Below are positions 7,465-16,300 of a stretch of DNA of 64,000 bases, one piece after another. This DNA is from a virus: positions 61,190 to 125,189 of the IMG/VR virus record IMGVR_UViG_3300028571_000013. One strand, written 5' to 3'. Numbering within the stretch: the stretch's first letter is position 1; the number at the start of each line of letters is the position of its first letter. The translations under genes were made by a program, and so were the position numbers. Below the pieces are notes generated by a model. The model was given only the letters and a program-made list of their open reading frames with translations. It was not told the DNA's origin and did no database searches.

Positions 7465-8099
7465 CGTATCTTCATATTAATATATTAGAGTCTAATGATG
7501 AAATTAGTCAAAAAATATTAAAAGCTTTATTACCAGAAGTTACTAAATATTTTAATAAAGCATTTAATCAGTGTAAAAAAGAAATTGCTACTATTGTTAG
7601 TAATGCTATTGTAAGCTCACCAGAATATCAGTCAATAATGTCTGGTAAGCTAAAATATGAATTTGGTTTGCCAGATTCTGGTAGTAGACTATCATCTATT
7701 CTATCTTTCTGGAAATATTTAGACATACAATATGATAAACCTAAAATTATTAAAAATCAAATTAATAGCTATTTTACTTTATCTATGATCAGATCTGATT
7801 ACTCCGACGTTTTATCATCAGCAGCAGCAGTTTTTAAAACAGAAAAAGGTAGTGATCTTGCATGGTTACAATGGTTATTATTATTTGGGGATAAAGTAAT
7901 TATAAAAGATTATTCTGTAGAGATGGGGCCAAATCCCAGATCAAGAACAGGTAATGCTATTATGGTTGGAAATACAAGAGGTAGATGGAGTGTTCCTCCA
8001 GAATTTTCTGGTACGGCACAAAACAATTGGATCACAAGAGCCATAGATAGTGTAGATAGTGATATTAACGAACTATTAAATAAATGCCTAAAGGTTTAA
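7461..8099 (+). CDS. Putative neck/tail completion protein
   Basis: A 212-residue protein. I chose ATG 7461, which overlaps the previous stop in ATGA; a TTG in frame at 7449 is inside the neighbour. The N-terminal half is helical (ISQKILKALLPEVTKYFNKAF). The C-terminal half has the motif LAWLQWLLLFGDKVII, MGPNPRSRTGNAIMV and WSVPPEFSGTAQNNWI. The latter reads like the Gly/Arg-rich loop of HK97 gp10-type neck proteins, and similar ORFs stand at this place in related gene orders. Soluble; no enzymatic motif seen. Confidence 0.5.
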   Translation: MTYLHINILESNDEISQKILKALLPEVTKYFNKAFNQCKKEIATIVSNAIVSSPEYQSIMSGKLKYEFGLPDSGSRLSSILSFWKYLDIQYDKPKIIKNQINSYFTLSMIRSDYSDVLSSAAAVFKTEKGSDLAWLQWLLLFGDKVIIKDYSVEMGPNPRSRTGNAIMVGNTRGRWSVPPEFSGTAQNNWITRAIDSVDSDINELLNKCLKV

Positions 8100-8106
8100 A
8101 TTTTAT

Positions 8107-9054
8107 ATGGTAGCTGGAGATGAAAAATTCACTGGAGTATCCTCCATAAATGACTATTTACTTATTTCTAACCTAGAAAATAATCTACATTCATTTTTAG
8201 ACTGGGGATTTTTAAACATTGGCGGATTTATTAATGTGAGTGGGGCTACTACTGATTATAGCTCTAATCCTAACCAGTTAGGCATTGTGATAGACCCTAA
8301 TTATAATGATGGTCAAGTATGGCAGACTAGGCATTTTAATTGGGTGTGGGAATCTGGCATAACTTTTGGATCCTCTTCTCCCTCAATGATAACGTCAGTT
8401 AGTGTGGACGGCACTATAGTAAATAGTAGTAATTATATATTAGACTATATGAATAGTAGAGTAATTTTTAATACAGCTATCCCAACAGATAGTATTGTTA
8501 CTATGAATTACTCCTACAAGCTTGTTCAGATACACAAGTCATCTGATATTGCAGCTGCTACGTGGAAACAATTTGAATTAGATATGGCTAACGACACCGC
8601 TCAATTTGATGATAATACCGGGGAATATGCTATTTTTGCACAGAATAGGATCCAGTTACCTTGTGTTATTATAGAAACTATTCCTAGGAGTGAATCTAAG
8701 CCATATCAATTAGGAAATAAATCACTAAGAACATATCAAGATATTCTATTACGTGTGGTAGCATCAAATATGAGCCATCGTAATTCTATAGCTGATATTA
8801 TTAGATTACAAGATGATAAAGTTATATGGCTATATGATACTAATACTATTATTGGCGCTAATATTTTACCATTTAATTTTAATGGATCATTAAATAGTAA
8901 TAGATTAAATTATGGTCAAATCGTTAATGATAATGCTTATCGCTGGAAAAGCTGTCATTTGAAAAATTTTATTATCTCAGAAGTAGAGTCACGATATTAT
9001 TTTGAAGAGGTTAGAATACGTATTACAGCTGAAATTATTTTTGATAATATTTAA
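8107..9054 (+). CDS. Neck/tail-terminator region structural protein
   Basis: A 315-residue protein, beta-rich with aromatic residues, starting MVAGDEKFTGVSS. Features include WQTRHFNWVWESGITF, a MITSVSVDGTIVNSS strand pair, a Tyr-rich TMNYSYKLVQIH segment, and LRTYQDILLRVVASNMSHR. It follows the neck genes and precedes the tail-tube pair, the usual place of a tail terminator or first tail protein. I do not recognise a named family. The next gap (9055-9114) carries a GGTGTATAA motif at 9061 and the ribosome site for the tube gene. Confidence 0.5.
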   Translation: MVAGDEKFTGVSSINDYLLISNLENNLHSFLDWGFLNIGGFINVSGATTDYSSNPNQLGIVIDPNYNDGQVWQTRHFNWVWESGITFGSSSPSMITSVSVDGTIVNSSNYILDYMNSRVIFNTAIPTDSIVTMNYSYKLVQIHKSSDIAAATWKQFELDMANDTAQFDDNTGEYAIFAQNRIQLPCVIIETIPRSESKPYQLGNKSLRTYQDILLRVVASNMSHRNSIADIIRLQDDKVIWLYDTNTIIGANILPFNFNGSLNSNRLNYGQIVNDNAYRWKSCHLKNFIISEVESRYYFEEVRIRITAEIIFDNI

Positions 9055-9114
9055 GCATTTGGTGTATAAAACAAATAGTGTTACCACAGTTTCAACTTAA
9101 ATGGAGATTTTATT

Positions 9115-10008
9115 ATGCCAAATAATAGAGTGTTTTACGCTTCCCAAGGTGTTAGTGTGGGAGGCACAACGGTTCAGGGCGCTCAAAGCGTCGGAATCAC
9201 AACAAACTTTAATCTAGAGCAAGCTTTCCAACTAGGTCAATTGTCCCTTTATGACAATATCTCTCTTGATCCTGAGGTAGAGATCACAGTATCTAAGGTT
9301 CTAGATGGTGAAGATTCAATTTGGAATCTTGCTGGTACCACTGGAACAAGCCTTATTGATAATGCTAATGATAGCACAACAGTAGTAGTTGGTATTGGTA
9401 GCGATATTGCCAGCTCACTTACTAGTAGTAGTGCTGTTACTTGCACAGGTATGTTCATTTCGTCTGTTAGCTATACGTTCCCTGTTGACGGTAATCTATC
9501 AGAAGAAATCACTTTTATCGGCAATGCTAAGGCTCTTAGCGGTAGCGTTAGTGCTCCAGGCGTAACATCAAGTCAAGTATTACGTAGACAGAATGTTAAT
9601 ATTGCAGGTTCAACCATACCAACAGAAGTTAGTGGTAAGAATATTACAAGCATTACTATCAGTGCTGATCTTGGTAGAGAAACAATGTATAAGCTTGGTA
9701 GTCTTGCCCCATTTCATCGCTTTGTAAATTTTCCACTCGAAGTTACATGTGAATTTGAAGTTAGTGCCACTGAGCTAGATGGTGTTGCAGTTAGTATTCC
9801 AAGTGCTGCTTGTAGCGGTTTACCAGCTAATGATAGAAGCATTCTTGTTAAGATTTGTGACGCAACTGGTACCGATAGATATGAGTTTGATCTTGGCACC
9901 AAATGCAAGCTTACTAGTGTTAACTATAGTGGTGGCGATACTGGCGGCGGCAATGCCACAGTTACCTACTCCTATAGTACCTACAATGAGCTAGATATCG
10001 TCGGCTGA
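9115..10008 (+). CDS. Tail tube-like protein 1
   Basis: A 297-residue beta-rich protein. The N-terminus (RVFYASQGVSVGG, VQGAQSVGITTNFNLEQAFQLGQ) and the segment VSYTFPVDGNLSEEITF are shared with the gene at 10,091, so the two are paralogs. Both stand upstream of the chaperones and tape measure gene, where the tail tube is encoded. The C-terminal VNYSGGDTGGGNATVTYSY strand pair is also shared. A GGAG site precedes ATG 9115, and a strong hairpin follows the gene, which fits high expression of a protein present in hundreds of copies. Tube identity is by position and fold pattern. Confidence 0.65.
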   Translation: MPNNRVFYASQGVSVGGTTVQGAQSVGITTNFNLEQAFQLGQLSLYDNISLDPEVEITVSKVLDGEDSIWNLAGTTGTSLIDNANDSTTVVVGIGSDIASSLTSSSAVTCTGMFISSVSYTFPVDGNLSEEITFIGNAKALSGSVSAPGVTSSQVLRRQNVNIAGSTIPTEVSGKNITSITISADLGRETMYKLGSLAPFHRFVNFPLEVTCEFEVSATELDGVAVSIPSAACSGLPANDRSILVKICDATGTDRYEFDLGTKCKLTSVNYSGGDTGGGNATVTYSYSTYNELDIVG

Positions 10009-10037
10009 TCGTAGTATCATATTGTTGGGAACATAGT

Positions 10038-10060
10038 GCGGGGGAGGATTCTTCCCCCGC
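10038..10060 (+). terminator. GC-rich hairpin after tail tube gene 1
   Basis: An eight-base-pair stem GCGGGGGA/TCCCCCGC with a seven-base loop, by far the most GC-rich stretch of the area. It is followed by ATTTCACTTATATTT, a weak T tract. It could be a partial terminator or a 3' stabiliser of the tube transcript. Confidence 0.65.
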
Positions 10061-10090
10061 ATTTCACTTATATTTAGGAGTAGTCACAAC

Positions 10091-10951
10091 ATGGGTAATA
10101 GAATTTTTTATGCTTGCCAAGCTGTGGCAATCAATGGGGCCCCCGTTAATGGCGCTCAAAGTGTTGGTATTACCACGAGTTTTGATTTAGAACCGGTATT
10201 TCAATTGGGTCAGATCAAACCGGTTGATATCTTAAATATATCTCCTAATGTTGAAGTCACTCTTACGAGAGCTCTTACTAGTCAAAATGCTACTGTTTGG
10301 AGTGGAGATTTTATTACTAATGTTGGATCGGCTAATAAGACTATTTGTATAGCTATTGGAGATGACACAGCTCCACTGTTAACTTCCAGTACCGCACAAA
10401 TATATTGTACTGGTGCTGGTATTAGTGGTGTAACATATACATTTCCGGTTGATGGAATATTTACCGAAGAAGTCACCTTCGTTGCTCAACATAAACAAAT
10501 TGGTGGTTGTGCAATTGTTATGTCTGAAGATACTACTTCAAAAGCAAAAACTAGACAACATTATAGTAGTGGCGCTCCATCTTTGGTTACCAGTGCCGGT
10601 AATCTGACAAATATTACCATTAGCACATCTGTTGGTCGTGAAAATTTGTTTAAGCTAGGTCAATATCAATCATATCATAATTATGCTAATTTACCAGCTG
10701 AAGTAAGTGTGGAATTTGAAGTTAGCGCAACGTCTACTGATGGTATAGCCCTAGCTACCGCAGGATCTTGTAGTAGTCCTACTGGTGGAGCATTTGATGA
10801 ACAAAATATTGTTTTAAATATATGTGGTAAAACATTTACAATGGATAAGTGTAAATTATCTAATGTTACATATGGTGGTGGTGATACAAGTGGTGGAAAT
10901 GCCACTATCACATTTTCATATACAACATATAATAATTTAACAGTTAGTTAA
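10091..10951 (+). CDS. Tail tube-like protein 2 (paralog)
   Basis: A 286-residue paralog of the preceding protein. Shared blocks include NGAQSVGITTSFDLE, FQLGQ, TYTFPVDGIFTEEVTF, VGRENLFKLGQ and GGGDTSGGNATITFSY. Divergent loops lie in the middle. It contains more Cys residues than its paralog. An AGGAG site lies close to ATG 10091, just after the hairpin. One copy may be the main tube and the other a specialised ring or a second tail-tube species; both could be incorporated. No other function is visible. Confidence 0.65.
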   Translation: MGNRIFYACQAVAINGAPVNGAQSVGITTSFDLEPVFQLGQIKPVDILNISPNVEVTLTRALTSQNATVWSGDFITNVGSANKTICIAIGDDTAPLLTSSTAQIYCTGAGISGVTYTFPVDGIFTEEVTFVAQHKQIGGCAIVMSEDTTSKAKTRQHYSSGAPSLVTSAGNLTNITISTSVGRENLFKLGQYQSYHNYANLPAEVSVEFEVSATSTDGIALATAGSCSSPTGGAFDEQNIVLNICGKTFTMDKCKLSNVTYGGGDTSGGNATITFSYTTYNNLTVS

Positions 10952-10973
10952 TAATTAATTTTTTTAGGAAATT

Positions 10974-12005
10974 ATGCAGGATATTGAAGGACTAGTATAT
11001 AGAATCATTAATTCATATTATTATGTTGATATTAATAATATAAGTTATAAGGTGTTATCTCCAAGTTTAAAAATTAAACAACAAGCTCATAATATATACT
11101 TATCTATTCTAAATAGTAATAAGTTTGATGATACCAGCTGGATCCGTAAAACTGATGCTCAAGCTATTCTAAATCATAATAAAATCTGGGATAATGAGAA
11201 GGATGAACAATTTAAGATATTAAGTAATCGTCTTGATGATATGAAAATTGAATTATATCTTAAGTTTCTTGATCCTGTAATGAAGAAGAAAATAAAAGCT
11301 AGTATAGAAACTGGTAAAAATAAAATACAAGAGATGTTACACCTTAAAAATTCTATGGATCATTTAACTCTTGAAAATCATGCAGAGGGTATTAAAAATG
11401 AACATATTATATTAAATACGGTGTATGATATAAATGATAATTTGGCGATTCAAGATACTGTGGACACGAGATTATTTGAATCATTTGTTGTTGCGATAAA
11501 TAAAGCATCTATAGGAATGGAAATTCTAAGGGAAGTTGCTAGAAGTGACTTATGGAAATCATTCTGGGATGCAGCAAAAGTAAATGTTTTTGAGTTGCCT
11601 GCATATAATTGGACAGATGAACAAAGACTATTAATTAATTTGAGCAAAATGTATGACTCTGTTAGAGAACATCCTGAATCACCAGAGGATGATGTTATAG
11701 CAGATGATGATGCATTGGATGGATGGATGATGTTTCATAGAAGAAAAATTGAAAAGGAACGTAAGAAAAATAAATTAATGGATAGTGTTGGTGGAAAATA
11801 TAAGAACGCTGGGGAGGTATTTATTGTGACGAACTCTGCTGAAGAAGCAAAAGAAATTTATGGTTTAAATGATCCAGAAGCTATGGCAGCAATTAATCAT
11901 ATGAAAACATTAGCACAGACTGCTGAACAACCTATTCAATGGGCTGACTTACCTCACGTTAAGGCTGATTTACAGAATAAGCTAAAACAAAAACACAAAA
12001 AGTGA
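10974..12005 (+). CDS. Tail assembly chaperone-like protein 1
   Basis: A 343-residue, charged, mainly helical protein placed between tail tube and tape measure genes, the usual slot of tail assembly chaperones. The N-terminal 190 residues align by eye with the N-terminus of the gene at 12,336: each has a short beta strand pair, a QxxIYxxxL helix, an IWDNEKDEQFKIL / LWDDNKQARFLAI block, a Lys-rich helix and an NSMDHLTLENHAEG / TNLDTHTAEGQAD block. The C-terminus is Lys-rich (KLKQKHKK) and helical. It may bind unfolded tape measure protein before tube polymerisation. TTAGGA precedes ATG 10974. Confidence 0.5.
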   Translation: MQDIEGLVYRIINSYYYVDINNISYKVLSPSLKIKQQAHNIYLSILNSNKFDDTSWIRKTDAQAILNHNKIWDNEKDEQFKILSNRLDDMKIELYLKFLDPVMKKKIKASIETGKNKIQEMLHLKNSMDHLTLENHAEGIKNEHIILNTVYDINDNLAIQDTVDTRLFESFVVAINKASIGMEILREVARSDLWKSFWDAAKVNVFELPAYNWTDEQRLLINLSKMYDSVREHPESPEDDVIADDDALDGWMMFHRRKIEKERKKNKLMDSVGGKYKNAGEVFIVTNSAEEAKEIYGLNDPEAMAAINHMKTLAQTAEQPIQWADLPHVKADLQNKLKQKHKK

Positions 12006-12027
12006 TATATCTAAAGGAAAATAATTT

Positions 12028-12339
12028 ATGAAAAATAACCAATCTTCTAGTCGCAGAGAAATTATAGAACAAATTGAAATAAGATTTAAAACTATAATGA
12101 TAGGCTCTTTAGCAAGATTCGAAAAAGAATTTGGTCATTTATGGAATAATAATGCTGAGCCATCCAATAATCAAGAAGAATATTTTAGTGAAAAGTGGGA
12201 AGATTTGAGACATGATCTATTGGACCATGGAAATAATCAAATCCGTCAAGGAATAGAAGAATTGAATATGTATTTAAATAATGTTGAGAAATATAGACTA
12301 CAAGTGTTTTATAATCATAACAAGGAGAATAATCGATGA
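12028..12339 (+). CDS. Small helical protein between chaperone-like genes
   Basis: A 103-residue acidic and Asn/Glu-rich helical protein (REIIEQIEIRFKTIMIGSLAR, WEDLRHDLLDHGNNQIRQGI). I do not recognise a family. It starts after AAGGAAAA and overlaps the next gene by four bases (ATGA at 12336), so it is coupled to the second chaperone-like gene. A role in tail assembly is inferred only from its place. No slippery site is seen that would fuse it to a neighbour. Confidence 0.5.
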   Translation: MKNNQSSSRREIIEQIEIRFKTIMIGSLARFEKEFGHLWNNNAEPSNNQEEYFSEKWEDLRHDLLDHGNNQIRQGIEELNMYLNNVEKYRLQVFYNHNKENNR

Positions 12340-13211
12340 GCGAAACTTTTAAGACAAAGATTCAGGATAAAGAAGTTACATTCTTAGTTAGGATGCCTAA
12401 CCTACAAAATCAGAGAGAAGGACAAAAGATCTATAATCAAGCATTCTCGGATGCTGTTAAATCTGGTTCTATTGTTAGAGCTAAATTAGATGATCTATTA
12501 ACAGAACAAGGATTATGGGACGATAATAAACAGGCTAGATTTTTAGCCATTCAAAGAGAGCTTAATGATAGTGAAAAGAAATTGGCTGTTGGTGGTATTT
12601 CTCTAAAAGAAGCCAAAAATATAGCTATTTCTATGAAAAGAGTAAGAGATGAACTAAGAGAGTTAATTTCTGTTAGAACCAACTTAGACACCCATACTGC
12701 CGAAGGACAAGCTGATAACTCTAGATTTAATTATCTAGTTTCATGTTGTGTGGTGTATAATGATAACAAGAAGTCTTATTTTAATAATTATGAAGATTAC
12801 TTGAATAGGTCCTCAGATCCCGTTGGTATACTTGGTGCACAAAAATTAGCATCAATGTTATATGGATTGGATTCAGATTTTGAGAAAAAACTACCAGAAA
12901 ATAAGTTTTTATTGGATTATAAGTTTATTAATGATGATTTGAGATACATTAATAGAGAAAGTCAGTTGATTGATGAAGATGGCAGACTGGTTGATGAAAA
13001 TGGAAGATACATTAATGATAGTGGGAAATTTGTTGATAGGGAAGGAAATTTGGTTAATGAAAAGGGAGATTATGTTGTAGATTTTACTCCGTTTGTTGAT
13101 GATGAAGGTAAGCCAATAGTATTGGAACAGAAACCAAATGAAAAACCAGTCATTGACCAATCGACTCCGGAACCCAAACCAACAACAGAAACACCCCCTG
13201 TTAGCTCATGA
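12336..13211 (+). CDS. Tail assembly chaperone-like protein 2 with heptad DxG repeats
   Basis: A 291-residue protein. Residues 1-200 resemble the chaperone-like gene at 10,974 (LWDDNKQARFLAIQREL, then TNLDTHTAEGQAD). From about residue 195 follow roughly nine seven-residue repeats with consensus (aromatic/aliphatic)-(I/V)-D/N-x-x-G-x, such as LIDEDGR, LVDENGR, YINDSGK, FVDREGN, LVNEKGD and FVDDEGK. The end is Pro/Thr/Glu-rich (PEPKPTTETPPVSS). The acidic repeats could form a small beta solenoid or bind a cation; neither is proven. It is directly followed by a terminator-like hairpin and the tape measure gene, supporting a tail assembly role. Confidence 0.55.
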   Translation: MSETFKTKIQDKEVTFLVRMPNLQNQREGQKIYNQAFSDAVKSGSIVRAKLDDLLTEQGLWDDNKQARFLAIQRELNDSEKKLAVGGISLKEAKNIAISMKRVRDELRELISVRTNLDTHTAEGQADNSRFNYLVSCCVVYNDNKKSYFNNYEDYLNRSSDPVGILGAQKLASMLYGLDSDFEKKLPENKFLLDYKFINDDLRYINRESQLIDEDGRLVDENGRYINDSGKFVDREGNLVNEKGDYVVDFTPFVDDEGKPIVLEQKPNEKPVIDQSTPEPKPTTETPPVSS

Positions 13212-13248
13212 TATCAGTGTAGTATTTGATTATATAAAACCTTGTAAT

Positions 13249-13282
13249 AATCCTCCATATTCCATGAGTATGGGGGATTTTT
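13249..13282 (+). terminator. Rho-independent terminator-like hairpin before tape measure gene
   Basis: An 11-base-pair stem AATCCTCCATA/TATGGGGGATT (one G-T pair) with a nine-base loop, followed by TTTTTAT. It sits between the chaperone-like gene and the tape measure gene and could set the ratio of the two. Confidence 0.75.
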
Positions 13283-13314
13283 ATTTCATCAATATTATGG
13301 AGCTATAATTATAT

Positions 13315-16300
13315 ATGGCAGCAGCATTTAATTTGACAGCACAGATTAATTTGAGAGGACCAACCAACACAAAATCAATTGCTTCGTCTATTAGAAAGCA
13401 ATTATCTAATATCAAGGTTAAGATAGATCTTGATATGAAAGGATCTTCAGCCAAAAGTATAGCTCTGGTTAATAAAGGTTTACAAAGCATAGCTACAAAT
13501 GCATCTAAAGCTAATTCTAATATTAATCAACTTAATGCTAGCATTCAACAATTAGCGACTAGTCTTGGTGGACTTGCAGCTTCTAGTCCACAAGCATTAG
13601 CGGCCACAGGTAAAGCGGCAAGTTCAGCTGGTAAGTCTGTTTCTACTGCAACTTCTCAGATGCAAGAATTCGGTAAACAGTCTGGACTAGCTATTCGTAG
13701 ATTTGCTGCCTTCAGTACAGTTACTGGCGTAATTTATAGTTTAACTAATGCTATTACTAGTGCTTTTAAAGAATTTATTACATTTGATAAAGAACTGGTC
13801 AGATTATCTCAAGTTACTGGATCGAGCATGACTGCTTTATCCGATATTACAAAAGAAATAACCAGACTATCAACTACTCTGGGCGTTACATCTTCTGACT
13901 TATTACAAGTTTCTGTAACCTTAGCTCAAGCCGGCTTATCTGCACAAGATACTAAAACAGCACTTGAAGCATTGGCTAAATCAGCTTTAGCGCCATCTTT
14001 CGACGATTTAAATAGTACAGTAGAAGGTAGTATTGCTTTAATGAGGCAGTTTGGTATTAGTTCTGGAGAGCTAGAAGGCGCTCTTGGTAGTATCAATGCT
14101 GTTGCTGCTGCATTTGCTGTGGAAGCTAGCGATATTATCGTTGCTATACAAAGAACCGGTGGTGTGTTTGCTGCTGCTAGTAATGGTGTTAGTCAGGGTA
14201 CGGATGCTCTTAATGAATTCATATCAGTATTTACTAGCGTACGAGCTACTACTCGTGAAAGTGCCGAAACTATCGCTACGGGTTTAAGAACAATATTTAC
14301 CAGAATACAGAGAGGAGCAACAATAGAAACTCTCAAAGAATATGGTGTTGTATTAACAGACTTAGAAGGGAAATTCGTTGGACCATATGAGGCTGTTCGC
14401 AGATTAAGTGAGGGTCTTAATGGCCTTGATACTCGTGACTTGAGATTCTCTAAGGTTGTTGAAGAACTTGGTGGATTTAGACAAATTGGTAAGGTTATTC
14501 CTCTTATCCAGCAGTTTGCAACAGCAGAAAATGCCTTATCAATTGCTCAAAAGGGTCAGAGTTCTTTGAGTAAGAATGCTGTAGAAGCTCAAAAATCGTT
14601 AGCTATTCAGTTTGAAAAAACTAGACAAGCCTTCGTTGCCCTCATTAGAGATGTTGGCAATAGTAGTACCTTTAGAACAATTGCAACGATAAGTTTAACT
14701 ACCGCTAATGCTTTCGTATCTCTTGCATCAGCACTTAAGCCATTGTTACCAATGTTAACGGCTCTTGCTGCTATTAAGGGAGCATCAATTCTTAGTGAAT
14801 TTACTTCTGGTTTTGTAGGAGGTCTTGGTAAAGGCGCTCCTGATGGAGGAGACGACGGAGGTGGTGGTGGCGGTGCAGGGGGTGGAGGCTCTGGCGGCGG
14901 TGGTTCGGGCGGTAAGAGTGGCAAGAGTGGCAAGGGGAAAGGTCCAGCAAGCTCTAAGGTTGTAATGGCTAATACCCATGCTACAGCTGCAAATACTTCA
15001 CAACTATCTATAGTTAATACCACATTAGTAGGAATGATTACTAGTTTAAATAACTTAACTCAGATTATTGATAATGCATTTCCACCATCTGGAGGAACCG
15101 GATCTGGTCCGACAACAGCTAGTAAGGGTGGCAGAATATTAGGATTTAAACGAGGGGGTAGTGTTCCTGGTTATGGTAGAGGAGATAAAGTATCGGCTCT
15201 ATTAGAACCAAAAGAATATGTTATGAGTCGTGATGCTGTTGAGAAATATGGCACGGGTACATTTGATGCCATGAATAGTGGAGGAGCTATTCAGAGATTT
15301 AGTGTTGGTGGAGGTACTGATGCTATATCAACATATAAAGCAAGCTCTATGGGGCTTAATAGAAGTTTAATGCTTGGAACTCCATTAACTAAAGAACAAC
15401 AAAAAATCAACAAAGACTTAAGTAAACAAGCCAAAGATAAATTACCAAAACAATTATATTCTGGTATCGGAGAAAATAGACTCAACATTATTAAAAAACA
15501 GGTTGGAGACAAGCTACAAGAATCAAAAGGTAAAACATTTTCACTGCCTGGATTTTTATCTACCAGTTCAGATAGTTCTATTGCAATGGAGTTTGCTCGC
15601 CAAGGACTTTTGACTATTTTGACCAACCCTAAGAAAAAAGGCATTAATACCAATAAACGAGTGAGCACAGAATATGATCTGGAAAAAGAATTTATATTAC
15701 CTCAAAATTCTAAATTTAAAGTCTTAAAAGCAGAACAAAGTCAGTCTGCTGTTCGTCCTGGTAGTTCTTTGAAAAAAGAAAAATCTAATTTAGATGTTCA
15801 ACAACTAGCTTCGGGTGGAGCTATACAAAAATTTGGTAAAGGGTCGTCTGGTGGCAAGGGAGTTAAAGCATCTAAGCCTAATAGTCAATCATTAGTTGAC
15901 CTACCTCCAGACAAGGATACGCATTTTACACACCTAGACGCAAGAGTAGAAGCTAAAGATTTCCCCAAAGAATTTCAAAACTATTTAAAGAAAAACAAAA
16001 AAACATCAGTCGTTGATGCATTATATTCTAGTATGGGTTTAGATTTACCAAGAAACTGGAACCTAGACTGGAGCCAGTCACCTAATAGTGCTGGTTCATC
16101 TAGTAAATTGCTATCAGACTATATATCTAAGCCTAGCAATGAGATATTTAAAACATTATTAGGTAATAGAAAATCCTCTTCTGCGGCTGAAAAATATGGT
16201 TTTGAAGGTAGAGAAAAGTCTATAGCTGCTGGCTTTCTGTCCGAGGCACAAGATAATATTAGATCTAATTTGGCATCTTTGATTAAAAGTAATAGTAAGA

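Noticed and set aside
12300-12360. Programmed frameshift between chaperone-like genes as in lambda G/GT
   Set aside because: The genes meet in a plain ATGA overlap with good ribosome site; no slippery heptamer was found there.
14607-15023. Antisense Pro/Leu-rich ORF opposite the tape measure linker
   Set aside because: Reverse complement of the Gly-rich linker, hence Pro/Ser-rich; no start site.
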